Positions 16,237-24,952 of a stretch of 64,000 nt of DNA are shown in pieces. Position 1 is the stretch's first letter. Each line of letters begins with the position of its first letter. The notes below the pieces were generated by a model. That model did no database searches. It had not been told where the DNA came from and saw only the letters and a list, made by a program, of their open reading frames with translations. The position numbers and the translations under genes are program-made. The DNA is from Prado023 sp963798745 (GTDB lineage Bacteria; Actinomycetota; Actinomycetes; S36-B12; CAIYMF01): the NCBI GenBank assembly GCA_963798745.1, contig CAWCUF010000006.1, positions 186,001 to 250,000 of the forward strand, read 5' to 3'.

Positions 16237-17826
16237 GTGTTGCACGACATGACCCCAACCGCCACTATCGATCCGGAATGGTACGACGCCGCGCTGTTCG
16301 ATCTCGACGGAGTCGTGACCGACACCGCGTCGGTTCACCGGCGGGCCCGGAAGCTCCTGTTCGACGATGTTCTGGAATCCAGGCCCGACCCCGCCTCGGA
16401 GAACCACGCGCCCTTCACCGACGACGACTACGTCAAGTATGTCGACGGCAAGGCCCGTCTCGACGGAGTCACCGACTTCCTGGCGTCGCGCGGCATCACT
16501 CTCCCTCGTGGCGATGAAGCCGACCCTGCCGATGCGGGCACCGTCGTCGCGCTGGGCCACCCGAAGAACCAGTACTTCCTGGCTGCACTCGACGATCAAC
16601 AGCCCGTGGTCTTCCCCAGCACCGTGGCGCTCATCCGTTCCCTGCAGGCGGCGGGCGTGCGCACAGCCGTCTTCTCCGCCAGCCGGAACTGCGAACGGGT
16701 GCTGGACTCCGCCGGCTTGGGCGATCCCTTCCCGGAACGCGTCGATGGAACCGTTGCTGCGGAGCTAGGGCTGCCCGGCAAGCCGGACCCGGCCACGCTG
16801 CTCGAGGCTGCTCGACGGCTAGGGGCGCAGCCGGACCGGACCCTGGTCGTCGAGGACGCCGCCGCGGGGGTGGAGGCCGCCCGTCGAGGAGCATTCTGCC
16901 TGATCGTCGGCATCGACCGATCGGGCATCGGGCAGGACCTGCGCACCAGCGGCGCCGACATCGTCGTTGCGGATCTACAGGAGGTGGCGATCGGTCCGCG
17001 CCCCCGCCCCCCGCTCTCCCGGGTCCCCGACGCCCTGGAATCGCTCGACAACTACCGCGACATGATCGGATCCTGCCGGCTGGCGGTCTTCCTCGACTTC
17101 GACGGCATGCTCTCCCCGATCGTCGAGCAGCCCGAGGCCGCCGCCGCCCCCGCCGCCGGGGCCACCGAGGCCTTGCAGAGGCTGGCCGCCCTGTGCCCGG
17201 TCGCGATCATCAGCGGACGCGACCTGCCCGACGTTCGCCCTCGGGTTGGTGTCGACGGGATCTGGTACGCCGGAAGCCACGGGTTCCAGTTGGCCGGCCC
17301 AGCTGAGCAGACCCACGAGTACGAGGGCGCGAACGCGGTCACGCGGGCCCTGGATGAGGCCGAACGCGAGCTCAAGGAGCGCCTCGACGACATTCCCGGT
17401 GCCGAGCGGAAGAAGTACTCAGTGACCTCGCACTACCGCAGGGTGTCTCCGGAACGCGCCGGCGACGTGATCGACGTGGTGGCCGAGGTCGCCTCGCTGC
17501 ACCCCGAGGTTCGTGCGACCAGGGCGCGCAGGGCCGCAGAACTCGTACCGGACCTGTCGTGGGACAAGGGCCACGCCCTGCGGGGGTTGCTCGGGCAGTT
17601 GGCACCGGCAGAGGTGCGCCTGACACCCGTCTACGCCGGCGAGGACCTGACCGACGAGGACGCCCTGGAGGCGATCTACGACGTGGGGCTGGGGATCGTG
17701 GTCCGCAGCTGCGAGCACGGGGATCGCGAGACGGCCGCGCACGTGGGTGTGGATGACCCTGACCAGTTGGTCTCGGCGCTGGGGCGGATCGCGGACCTGG
17801 CGCAATCCCGCGAGGTAGCGTCCTGA
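16237..17826 (+). CDS. otsB: HAD phosphatase/phosphoglucomutase fused to trehalose-6-phosphate phosphatase
   Basis: A 529-residue two-domain protein. Residues about 15-255 are a beta-phosphoglucomutase-like HAD domain (LFDLDGVVTD nucleophile motif, FSASRN, GKPDPATLLEAARRLG, VVEDAAAGVEAAR). Residues about 275-520 are an OtsB domain (FLDFDGMLSPIV, IISGRDLPDV, YAGSHG, WDKGHAL, AGEDLTDEDAL) that hydrolyses trehalose 6-phosphate to trehalose. This is the first two-thirds of the HAD-OtsB-GH65 order of mycobacterial OtsB1; the GH65 part is the next gene, overlapping by one base (TGATG). The GTG at 16237 has AGGA four bases upstream; the ATG at 16249 is an alternative. The fused HAD domain may convert beta-glucose 1-phosphate released by the GH65 enzyme (inference). 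Confidence 0.88.
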   Translation: MLHDMTPTATIDPEWYDAALFDLDGVVTDTASVHRRARKLLFDDVLESRPDPASENHAPFTDDDYVKYVDGKARLDGVTDFLASRGITLPRGDEADPADAGTVVALGHPKNQYFLAALDDQQPVVFPSTVALIRSLQAAGVRTAVFSASRNCERVLDSAGLGDPFPERVDGTVAAELGLPGKPDPATLLEAARRLGAQPDRTLVVEDAAAGVEAARRGAFCLIVGIDRSGIGQDLRTSGADIVVADLQEVAIGPRPRPPLSRVPDALESLDNYRDMIGSCRLAVFLDFDGMLSPIVEQPEAAAAPAAGATEALQRLAALCPVAIISGRDLPDVRPRVGVDGIWYAGSHGFQLAGPAEQTHEYEGANAVTRALDEAERELKERLDDIPGAERKKYSVTSHYRRVSPERAGDVIDVVAEVASLHPEVRATRARRAAELVPDLSWDKGHALRGLLGQLAPAEVRLTPVYAGEDLTDEDALEAIYDVGLGIVVRSCEHGDRETAAHVGVDDPDQLVSALGRIADLAQSREVAS

Positions 17827-20219
17827 TGTCGTCGTGGGAGTTGCGCTACGACTTGTACGACCCGACTGAGGAGGGGCTGCGGGAAGCCCTGTGCACGCTC
17901 GGGAACGGCTACTTCGCCACTCGCGGGGCGGCACCCGAGACATCGGCCGACGATACACACTACCCGGGGACCTACGCGGCGGGGCTGTTCAACCGGCTGT
18001 CGGAGGAGGTGTCGGGGAGGGTCATCGACAACGAGAGCCTTGTCAACCTGCCGAACTGGCTGCCGCTGACCTTCCGGATCGAAGGGGGGCCGTGGTTCGA
18101 CATCGACGCCGTGGAACTGCTCGAGTACACGCAGCGCCTCGACCTGCGTTCGGCGGTGCTCGTCCGCCGGCTGCGGTTCCGCGACGGGCAGGACCGGACC
18201 ACGTCCGTGGCTCAGCGTCGGATCGTGAGCATGCACAACCCGCACGTCGGCGCTCTTGAGACCACGATCCTCGCCGAGGACTGGTCCGGGCAACTCGAGA
18301 TCCGCTCCGCGATCGACGCGGGCGTGAAGAACTGGCTCGTTCCCCGGTATCGCGAGTTGGCCAGCGTCCACCTGGACCTGCTCGGGACCTCCTGCGCGCA
18401 GCGAGACTCCGTGCTCGTCGACGTCCAGACAACGACGTCACATGTGCGCGTGGCCGTGGCCGCCCGGACAACCATCCACAGCAACGGTGACGACGTTCAG
18501 CCCGAGAGCCAGCGCATCGAGCAGGGGCACCTGGTCGGCCATGACCTCAGCGTCCGCGTCGAGGGGGGCCAACCGCTCACCGTGGAGAAGGTGGCATCCA
18601 TCTTCACCAGCCGGGACGCCGCCATCGAATCCCCAGCGAGCCAGGCACGCCGCATGATGCCGCGGCTGGGCCGGTTCGAGGACCTTCTCCAAGAGCATGT
18701 CGTGGCGTGGCGGCACCTATGGGACAGATTCCACTTCGAAGTGGACGGCAGCGACGACGAGTTGCGCATCCTGCGGCTGCACGTGCTCCATCTGCTGCAG
18801 ACGCTCTCGCGGCACACGGCGGACATCGACGTCGGCGTGCCCGCACGCGGGTTGCACGGCGAAGCCTACCGAGGGCACATCTTCTGGGACGAGATCTTCG
18901 TGCTCCCGCTGCTCAATCTCCGGCTCCCCGAGGTCACGCGCTCGCTGTTGCTGTATCGCTACCGCCGGCTGGGTGAAGCGCGGTACGCGGCCCGGGCCGA
19001 GGGCTTCGCCGGGGCGATGTTCCCGTGGCAGTCCGGCAGCGACGGGCGCGAAGAGACCCAACAGGTCCACCTCAATCCCCTGTCGGGACGCTGGAACCCG
19101 GATCCCACGCACCGGCAGCGGCACGTCGGTATCGCCGTTGCGTACAACGTGTGGGAGTACTACGAGGCCACCGAGGACCGCGAGTTCCTGATGGACTACG
19201 GCGCCGAGATGCTGCTGGAGATCGCCCGGTTCTGGGCCAGCATCGCCAAGTACGACAAGATCCAGGACCGATACGTGATCGAGGGTGTCATGGGCCCTGA
19301 CGAGTTTCACTCCGCCTATCCCGGGTCCGAGGAGGCCGGGCTGCGCAACAACGCATACACGAACGTCATGGCCGCCTGGGTCGTGGAACGCGCCATCGAG
19401 GTCTTGAGCATCCTGCCTGAGCGCCGGGCCCACGAGTTACGCGAGACTCTGGAACTGGGGCCGGCAGAGCTCGAGCGCTGGCGCGACATGACCCGCAAGA
19501 TGTACGTGCCGTTCCACGACGGGGAGATCATCAGCCAGTTCGAGGGGTACGCAGACCTCAAGGAGTTGAACTGGGACGCCTACCGGGCCAGGTACGGCGA
19601 CATCCAGCGGCTCGACCGAATCCTCAAGGCCGAGGGCAAGAGCCCGAACGACTACAAGCTGTCGAAGCAGGCCGACGTCCTCATGCTCTTCTACATGCTA
19701 TCGGTGAGCGAGGTGCAGGAGCTGCTCAGTCGGCTGGGCTACACGCTCTCGGACCAGGCCGTGACACGCACGATCGAGTACTACGAGGAACGCAGCTCGC
19801 ACGGGTCCACCCTGAGCGCGATCGTCCACGCCTGGGCGATGGTGCAGACGCACCCCCAACGCGCCATCGAGTTCTACGAGAAGGCCCTGATCTCCGACGT
19901 TGCCGACGTCCAGGGGGGCACGACCCGCGAGGGGATCCACCTGGCCGCGATGAGCGGCAGCGTCGACCTCCTCCAACGCTGCTTCGCCGGCTTGGAGACA
20001 CGTGCCGGGCGCCTACTGCTGGACCCGACATGGCCGGAGAGCCTGGGGACACTGACGTTCTCGATCGTGTATCGCGACCTGCCGTTGACCATCCGAGTGT
20101 CATCGGACGTCGTACAGATCACCGCGACGTCCGGCATGCGGCGTCCCATCGAGGTCGGGTGCCGGGGTCGAGTCCAGCAACTGGACGCGGGCTCGAGCGT
20201 GCACTTCGCGCTGGACTAG
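17826..20219 (+). CDS. GH65 glycoside phosphorylase (trehalose/kojibiose-type)
   Basis: A 797-residue GH65 enzyme of normal full length. The N-terminal beta-sandwich carries LREALCTLGNGYFATRG. The (alpha/alpha)6 barrel has GLHGEAYRGHIFWDEIFV and the catalytic acid Glu in VMGPDEFHSAYP. The phosphate-binding segments SSHGSTLS and QGGTTREGIH indicate phosphorolysis, not hydrolysis. The likely reaction is alpha-glucoside (trehalose, kojibiose or maltose) plus phosphate to beta-glucose 1-phosphate plus glucose; which sugar cannot be told from these motifs. It shares one base with the upstream HAD-OtsB gene, so the two are translated together and form a trehalose module. It is cytoplasmic, with no signal peptide. 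Confidence 0.88.
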   Translation: MSSWELRYDLYDPTEEGLREALCTLGNGYFATRGAAPETSADDTHYPGTYAAGLFNRLSEEVSGRVIDNESLVNLPNWLPLTFRIEGGPWFDIDAVELLEYTQRLDLRSAVLVRRLRFRDGQDRTTSVAQRRIVSMHNPHVGALETTILAEDWSGQLEIRSAIDAGVKNWLVPRYRELASVHLDLLGTSCAQRDSVLVDVQTTTSHVRVAVAARTTIHSNGDDVQPESQRIEQGHLVGHDLSVRVEGGQPLTVEKVASIFTSRDAAIESPASQARRMMPRLGRFEDLLQEHVVAWRHLWDRFHFEVDGSDDELRILRLHVLHLLQTLSRHTADIDVGVPARGLHGEAYRGHIFWDEIFVLPLLNLRLPEVTRSLLLYRYRRLGEARYAARAEGFAGAMFPWQSGSDGREETQQVHLNPLSGRWNPDPTHRQRHVGIAVAYNVWEYYEATEDREFLMDYGAEMLLEIARFWASIAKYDKIQDRYVIEGVMGPDEFHSAYPGSEEAGLRNNAYTNVMAAWVVERAIEVLSILPERRAHELRETLELGPAELERWRDMTRKMYVPFHDGEIISQFEGYADLKELNWDAYRARYGDIQRLDRILKAEGKSPNDYKLSKQADVLMLFYMLSVSEVQELLSRLGYTLSDQAVTRTIEYYEERSSHGSTLSAIVHAWAMVQTHPQRAIEFYEKALISDVADVQGGTTREGIHLAAMSGSVDLLQRCFAGLETRAGRLLLDPTWPESLGTLTFSIVYRDLPLTIRVSSDVVQITATSGMRRPIEVGCRGRVQQLDAGSSVHFALD

Positions 20220-20263
20220 ATTGCTTGGGTCGTGTCCGTCGTTCCGGATGAGTCAGGTTCGGT

Positions 20264-20545
20264 TCAGGCTGCGAGTCCTGCGCGGGTGAGTAGGTCGTCG
20301 AAGGCACGGTCGTGGGCGTTGCTGGCTGCGCGGAGTCTCGTGGGGGGTGTCGTGGGCGGGCTTGGTGAGTTCGGCCAGGCCGTCTCGTAGGAGTCGGTCG
20401 TGGGTGCGGACGAGGAACAGCGCGGTGCGGTTGCAGTTCGATGCCAGCGCCGCGAGCTGGGACTTCTTCCGCGCCCACCGGCGTGCCAGCCGTTGACCAA
20501 GCGTCGAAGCCGGTTCAAGGTCCGAAGCTCTACGGAGATGTCGTA
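20264..20545 (-). pseudogene. unrecognised gene remnant with two frame changes
   Basis: Three collinear coding-like pieces lie in different frames. They are RYDISVELRTLNRLRRLVNG, then WARKKSQLAALASNCNRTAL followed by FLVRTHDRLLRDGLAEL, then RLRAASNAHDRAFDDLLTRAG to a stop at 20264. Together they would make a helical protein of about 95 residues. I do not know the family. It lies directly downstream of the Phd antitoxin gene, where a toxin gene would be expected, but the sequence does not look like RelE, ParE or PIN. Confidence 0.35.
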
Positions 20546-20585
20546 GCGGCAGCAGAATCATTCCCGCCGATCTTGCGCCACCAGG

Positions 20586-20852
20586 TCAGTCCCGCTCGAC
20601 CTCGTCAGCGGAGATGACCTGACTGCGACCAGCGTCGATGTCGGCGAGGCGCTGCGCTGCGACCTCGCCGTCCTGCTGGTCAAGCGACTCGTAGACCTCG
20701 ACCAGGTCGGCCGGGACGATCGCGGCTGCTCGCGCGTGACCACGTCCGCGGGTCACGTAGGTGATCTCCCCACCGAACGCAGCGCGATTGACCGCGTCGG
20801 AGAAGCGATCCCGCGCCTGGCTCACCGACCACTTGACTGGTTCAACGCTCAT
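20586..20852 (-). CDS. type II antitoxin, Phd/YefM family
   Basis: An 88-residue protein with the Phd/YefM N-terminal DNA-binding fold: VKWSVSQARDRFSDAVNRA, then GEITYVTRGRGHARAAAIV and an acidic C-terminal tail (DIDAGRSQVISADEVERD) that would wrap a toxin. These antitoxins repress their own operon and neutralise RelE-, Doc- or YoeB-type toxins. The ATG at 20852 gives the family's usual length; an in-frame GTG at 20891 would add 13 residues. An inverted repeat TTGG-N11-CCAA covers the start region and could be its operator. No intact toxin gene follows, so it looks like an orphan. Confidence 0.75.
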   Translation of the reverse strand: MSVEPVKWSVSQARDRFSDAVNRAAFGGEITYVTRGRGHARAAAIVPADLVEVYESLDQQDGEVAAQRLADIDAGRSQVISADEVERD

Positions 20853-20891
20853 TGGACCAGTACGCGCCAACTCAGCCAACTTAGCCACCAA

Positions 20892-21499
20892 GCATCGCTG
20901 GGCACTGGTCCCTTCCGACGCTCACCTCACCACGCCGGGGCCAAAGCCCTCTTCGCCGCCTGTCGCGCACGTCTGGGACGGGCAGCGCCTCGGGTGCAGA
21001 CGCGCGCCGCCTGGTGTCGCGCTGACGCTAGGGGTCCGGCGATGTCACGATGGCCTCGCATCCGGGAACTGCAGAGTGCACACGATCAACGACTGGGGGC
21101 CTTGTGAATCTGCGACAAGCCGTGCGAGCGTCCGCCGCGATGGTGGCGACTCCAGTGCACACGGGTCGGACGCAGCCTCAGCACCACATGCGCCCTCAAC
21201 CCGGTCAGTCGCAGTCAGGGCCAGTGCCCGAGTTCGTCGATCCCCGGTCCGGTTGCGGGCGTCTGCTTCAACCCTCACACGAAGGCCGGCGTCATCACCG
21301 CTCCTCATCGCGGGCTCGTCAACCTTGTCAGTTCCGCACCAGAGAACGCGCAGAGGACCGCCACGACCGAGTATGGGCGGACCTGCTACCTCGACCAAGG
21401 GTTGGGATCGCCGATATTGCACGTCCACGGGAATCTTGCGAGGCCCCCTCCGTGCCGGATGCCCGCCCGACCTGATCCAGACCCGTGGAGTGTGTCCGC
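20892..21499. other. 608-base region with no recognisable gene
   Basis: Long open frames exist on both strands, as expected at this GC content, but none gives a recognisable motif, a plausible start with ribosome-binding site or consistent amino-acid use. No RNA gene, array or mobile-element end is seen. It probably holds decayed sequence from the same island as its neighbours. Confidence 0.4.
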
Positions 21500-22051
21500 A
21501 TGCAGATTCATGAAGCCCAGCAGGATGTCCGACTCGTCTATGTTGGGGGCTTCTTCGGGCAACTGGTGTCGGGGAGCCTGTGGTTGATCGCGGCTGTCGT
21601 CGGGACTTTCTCCGCGCCCGGCGTGGCGATCGCCGTCCTGCTGCTCGGGGGGATCCTGATCTTCCCCGTGACCATGTTGTGTCTGCGGCTGGTCGGTCGT
21701 CCTGCCACTCTGCCCGCTGGGCATCCGATGGCGGGACTGGCCATGCAGATCGCCTTCACAGTGCCCCTGGGATTGCTCGTTGCCCTGGCGGTCACCGGCT
21801 ACCGGCTCGATTGGTTCTTCCCGGCCGCGATGGTCATCGTCGGCGCGCACTACCTGCCCTTCGTGTTCCTGTACGGCATGCGGATCTACGCCGTCCTGGC
21901 CGCGATCCTTGTCCTGGGCGGCGTTGGCCTGGCCCTATGGGGACCGAGGCTGTTCAGTGTCGGAGCCTGGAGCACTGGTCTGGTGCTGGTCACCTTCTCG
22001 TTCCTGCTGCGCTCAAGTGTCCGAACCGAGGTGGGAACCAGCGCCAGGTAG
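21500..22051 (+). CDS. DUF7010 family membrane protein
   Basis: A 183-residue membrane protein with five or six hydrophobic segments (for example LVSGSLWLIAAVVGTF, IAVLLLGGILIFPVTML, LVLVTFSFLLRSSVRT). The N-terminal MQIHEAQQDVRLVYVGGFFG matches the family now called DUF7010 (assignment from memory of the pattern). Function is unknown; it probably lies in the cytoplasmic membrane. The ATG at 21500 has GGAG nine bases upstream. The 15-base longer frame start at 21485 is less likely. It stands alone between sequence without clear genes and a minus-strand hypothetical gene. Confidence 0.65.
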   Translation: MQIHEAQQDVRLVYVGGFFGQLVSGSLWLIAAVVGTFSAPGVAIAVLLLGGILIFPVTMLCLRLVGRPATLPAGHPMAGLAMQIAFTVPLGLLVALAVTGYRLDWFFPAAMVIVGAHYLPFVFLYGMRIYAVLAAILVLGGVGLALWGPRLFSVGAWSTGLVLVTFSFLLRSSVRTEVGTSAR

Positions 22052-22185
22052 CACCCCCGGAGCACGCCCAATAGCAACCGCCGCCCCCCGGTGCACCAGA
22101 CCAGCGCGCGGCGTCTGCGCGCACGGTCACCCGCTACCCCCTACGGTCCTGTGGTGCCCGACGCCTGCTCAACGCTTCGGTCGAC

Positions 22186-22515
22186 CTAGTTCGTCCGGTG
22201 GTACACGTGCTGCCAGGGCTGTTCGCCGAGGCCGTCCTCGGCCCAGCCGTCCCTGGTGATCTCGCGCTGCAACTCCTCGAGGGCCTCAGCCATGCCCGGA
22301 GCCCATTCCTCGCGGGGCAACTCGGTCTTGCCGAGCGGAACGGTGCCCCAACTGAACGGGGCCGCGAATGTGGCACTTGTGTACTTGGGTTGCCCATCGA
22401 CGATCCCCACGAAACGCCACTGCTGGGTGTTCGACGACAGGAGACCTAGCATGGTCACCCACATCGATCGGGTTACCTCCAACTGGATGCTGAGCTGCTC
22501 TTGTCGATCGTCCAT
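22186..22515 (-). CDS. hypothetical protein
   Basis: A 109-residue soluble protein, MDDRQEQLSIQLEVTRSMWV at the start and ending QPWQHVYHRTN. It is rich in Trp, Gln and Glu and has no signal or membrane segment. I do not recognise a family. The ATG at 22515 has AAGGGAAG five bases upstream, a good ribosome-binding site, which supports a real gene. Codon use is normal for the window. No coupled neighbour is present. Confidence 0.55.
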   Translation of the reverse strand: MDDRQEQLSIQLEVTRSMWVTMLGLLSSNTQQWRFVGIVDGQPKYTSATFAAPFSWGTVPLGKTELPREEWAPGMAEALEELQREITRDGWAEDGLGEQPWQHVYHRTN

Positions 22516-22932
22516 ATCGCTTCCCTTCGTCGCCAATTTGAGCGTAGCGGAGCGCGCGACCCCCGCGGAAGTCCTACCGTGGGCCTCTCAACATCCACAC
22601 CATCGGCGCTCGGTGCGTACACGCCTCCTCCGCGAACACAAGGCTCGCTGATGCCCGCGCCCATGCAGGAGACTGCGGCCCGGGGTCAGCCGGTGATCCC
22701 CACCGTCTACATCAACGCCTCCCTCGCCGCGTCCGAGCGTGGCCTTCTCGCCGAGCGAACCACTGCAGCGCTGGAACCAGCCTGAAAGCAGGGCAGGGTG
22801 GTACGTAAGGCTGGTGGTGAGCAGGTCGTTGCTTCTGCGGCTCGGATACAGACCCGGCGAGTTCGGGCCGCTGCAGCGAGCGGTACCGTGAAAGTGCGTG
22901 GGATATTCGATCCCCCACGGGAAGGCGCCATC
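22516..22932. other. intergenic region; possible 44-codon ORF and stress-type promoter
   Basis: A short plus-strand frame at 22651-22785 (MPAPMQETAARG...VYINASLAASERGLL) is open but lacks a ribosome-binding site and known homology in my reading; I do not call it. Just upstream of the CsbD gene, GTGGGATATTCGATCCC contains an inverted repeat GGGAT-N5-ATCCC. It also has a GGGATA element that could be the -10 of a SigB/SigF-type promoter, which would suit a CsbD stress protein. The -35 is unclear. Confidence 0.3.
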
Positions 22933-23169
22933 ATGGCGGATCAGGACAAGAATCTCGTGCCAGAGGACGTCCGCGGCGTAGCCAAGGAGAAGGTCGGCGA
23001 TGTGACCGGCGACGAGGAGCTCGAGCGTCAGGGCCGTATGGACCAGGCCAAGTCAGACCTCAAGGAGGCTGGGCAGGAGGTGACCTCCGGGCTGGGCGAG
23101 GCCGCCCAGAAGGCCGAGGCAACCGTGGAAGACGCCGCCGAGAAGGCCAAGGACGCGTTCAAGCACTAG
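22933..23169 (+). CDS. CsbD family stress protein
   Basis: A 78-residue hydrophilic protein of the CsbD family. The signature VRGVAKEKVGDVTGDEELER and GRMDQAK is followed by an Ala/Glu/Lys-rich amphipathic helix (EAGQEVTSGLGEAAQKAEA). Family members are small, highly charged general-stress proteins, SigB-dependent in Bacillus; the biochemical function is unknown. The ATG at 22933 has GGGAAGG seven bases upstream. Its 3' end touches a convergent methyltransferase pseudogene. Confidence 0.88.
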   Translation: MADQDKNLVPEDVRGVAKEKVGDVTGDEELERQGRMDQAKSDLKEAGQEVTSGLGEAAQKAEATVEDAAEKAKDAFKH

Positions 23170-23640
23170 ACAGCACGAGAGGCCCTCGCTGATCGTGGGG
23201 GTCGCGGGCTGGGGGCCTGGTGCGCACCCGCCCCGACTCGGTCGCTGCGGTCGCGACGTTCATCGGCCACGACGTCCCAGCCGCCGCGCTCGAGGGCCAG
23301 GGCACGGACCTCGCCCGGGCCGACGTAGTCATCCGGGTCGCATCCGTGCTCCAGGGCATACGCTCGGTCGACATAGGCATGATGGACGACCACCAGCGTG
23401 CCACCGGGTGCCAGCAGGTCCAGTAGCCGCTGCTCGGCCTCGGCGGTCGGCGTGCGCCGCAAGGCGGGATACATGAGCTGACCAGGTCGTAGGAGGCGTC
23501 CACGAGCGAAGCATCGAGCAGTCCGCGGCGACGCCCTGCACCTGGACGCCGGCCTCGGTGGCCATCGTCTCTGTGCGGTGCACCGCCTTCGGTGAGATGT
23601 CCAGGGGCGCAACGCATGTCGCGCCGACTTGAGGAGCAGC
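23166..23640 (-). pseudogene. class I SAM-dependent methyltransferase, truncated and frameshifted
   Basis: Pieces of a Rossmann-fold methyltransferase lie in three frames: DISPKAVHRTETMATEAGVQ with VQGVAADCSML, then SLVDASYDLVSS, then LMYPALRRTPTAEAEQRLLD, LLAPGGTLVVVHHAY and VADERRDRS. The glycine-rich motif I that should precede DISPKAV is absent, so the N-terminal third is lost. At least two one-base shifts follow. It lies directly downstream of the exchanger gene. It cannot encode a working methyltransferase as it stands. Confidence 0.65.
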
Positions 23641-23661
23641 TCAGCTCGCCGCGCGCCTCGT

Positions 23662-24819
23662 TCACACAGCAGTGCCGACCCGGCTTCTGCGCCTGAGGTC
23701 GTAGGCGAGGGTGGCGATGAGGGTGACGACCGTCAGGGGCAGGACGAAGAACACCATGGCCCAGGTGAATCCAGAGAGGCTCTGGTGTCCGGTGGCGTCG
23801 AGGACCAGGTACGTGACGTAACTCAGGTAGAGGAGCAGGAACAGTCCTCCTTCCCAGCGTTGCACGGTGAATCCGGTGAAGATGACCGGTGCCAGCGCGA
23901 CGGCCGCCGCGAGCATGAGGGGGATGTCCAGCGCGATCGCCGGTGCCGAGACTGGGATGCCTCGGTCGGCGAAAAGGGCGGGCATCGCCAGCACCAGGCC
24001 GATGTTGGCGATGCAGCTGCCCACGACGTTCCCGATCGCGATGTCGCGCTCCCCGCGCAGCGCCGCGACCAGAGACGTGGCCAGTTCGGGCAGCGAGGTA
24101 CCCACCGCGACCACAGTCAACCCGATGATCAGCCCGCTGACCCCCAGGGACGTCGCGATGCTCACCGCCCCGGCGACCAACAGGTTGGCGCCGGCCACGA
24201 GCAGGGCGATCCCGGTGATCATCAGCACCACGCTGACCATCGAGCTGGACCCCGTCGCTATGGCGGCAGGCCCGCCGCTCGTGTGCGGCGCATTCCCAGC
24301 GGCCACTGGATCGGCGATGGCCGAGCTCCGGGTTGGGTCTGCTTCGGGGTTCAGTGGGGGAGCATCCTGGCGCCGACCCAGGAGCACGGTCGTGATGGTG
24401 TGGGCCACCATCACCGCCAGCAGCATCCCAGCCTCGAGCCGGGAGATGTATCCATCGAGGGAACACACGAGCAGTGCGGCTGACAGCCCGATCATCACCG
24501 GCACATCGAATCGGACCAGTTGCGCCTTCACCGCCAAGGGGAGGACCAGGGCCGCAACGCCCACGATGAGCAGGATGTTGGCGATGTTGGAGCCGACGAC
24601 ATTGCCCACCGCGAGTTGGGTCTCGCCACGGGCGACAGCGCCGACGGTGACCGCGAACTCGGGAGCGGAGGTGCCCACGGCCACCACCGTCAACCCGATC
24701 ACCAGCGGGCTCAGCCCCCAGCGGGTCGCGATGGCAGATGCTCCGCGGACGAGGAGTTCACCGCCGCCGACCAGCACGATCAGGCCGAGCAGGATCCGGG
24801 CGATGTCCACGATGCTCAC
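23662..24819 (-). CDS. calcium/sodium antiporter (CaCA family, YrbG-like)
   Basis: A 385-residue membrane protein with two homologous halves of about five helices each. Both halves carry the alpha-repeat signature of the Ca/cation antiporter family: GLTVVAVGTSAPEFAVTV...GNVVGSNIANI in the first and GLTVVAVGTSLPELATSL...GNVVGSCIANI in the second, with the ion-binding Glu residues in place. It exchanges calcium (or another cation) for sodium or protons across the cytoplasmic membrane. A cytoplasmic loop of about 60 residues separates the halves. The GTG at 24819 begins the first helix; TACGGT eight bases upstream suggests a leaderless transcript. Confidence 0.87.
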   Translation of the reverse strand: MSIVDIARILLGLIVLVGGGELLVRGASAIATRWGLSPLVIGLTVVAVGTSAPEFAVTVGAVARGETQLAVGNVVGSNIANILLIVGVAALVLPLAVKAQLVRFDVPVMIGLSAALLVCSLDGYISRLEAGMLLAVMVAHTITTVLLGRRQDAPPLNPEADPTRSSAIADPVAAGNAPHTSGGPAAIATGSSSMVSVVLMITGIALLVAGANLLVAGAVSIATSLGVSGLIIGLTVVAVGTSLPELATSLVAALRGERDIAIGNVVGSCIANIGLVLAMPALFADRGIPVSAPAIALDIPLMLAAAVALAPVIFTGFTVQRWEGGLFLLLYLSYVTYLVLDATGHQSLSGFTWAMVFFVLPLTVVTLIATLAYDLRRRSRVGTAV

Positions 24820-24827
24820 GGTGGCTG

Positions 24828-24833
24828 ACCGTA
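24828..24833 (-). promoter_or_regulatory. candidate -10 box of the antiporter gene
   Basis: On the minus strand TACGGT (TANNNT) lies eight bases before the GTG start at 24819. No ribosome-binding site is at normal distance, so this again looks like a leaderless or near-leaderless transcript. Confidence 0.35.
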
Positions 24834-24952
24834 CCTGCCGAAAGCTGCGCGCAGGTACACGTAACCGCGCGGCACGGGATCGACCACAGCGGACCAATTG
24901 CCGGGACTCGGCCCAGTCCCACCTCGGGGGCGTGCGTCGGCGCGAGCCGCGG

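Noticed and set aside
20503..20530. GGTTCAAGGTCC, resembling a tRNA T-loop
   Set aside because: No acceptor, D or anticodon stem can be drawn around it; it lies in a decayed coding stretch.
22651..22785. 44-codon ORF with VYINASLAASERGLL, perhaps tautomerase-like
   Set aside because: No ribosome-binding site and too short for a tautomerase; the resemblance is too weak to call.
23159..24466. 435-residue minus-strand open frame over the exchanger
   Set aside because: It is out of frame to the CaCA antiporter for most of its length and has Arg/His/Gly-rich shadow composition; only its tail overlaps a piece of the broken methyltransferase.
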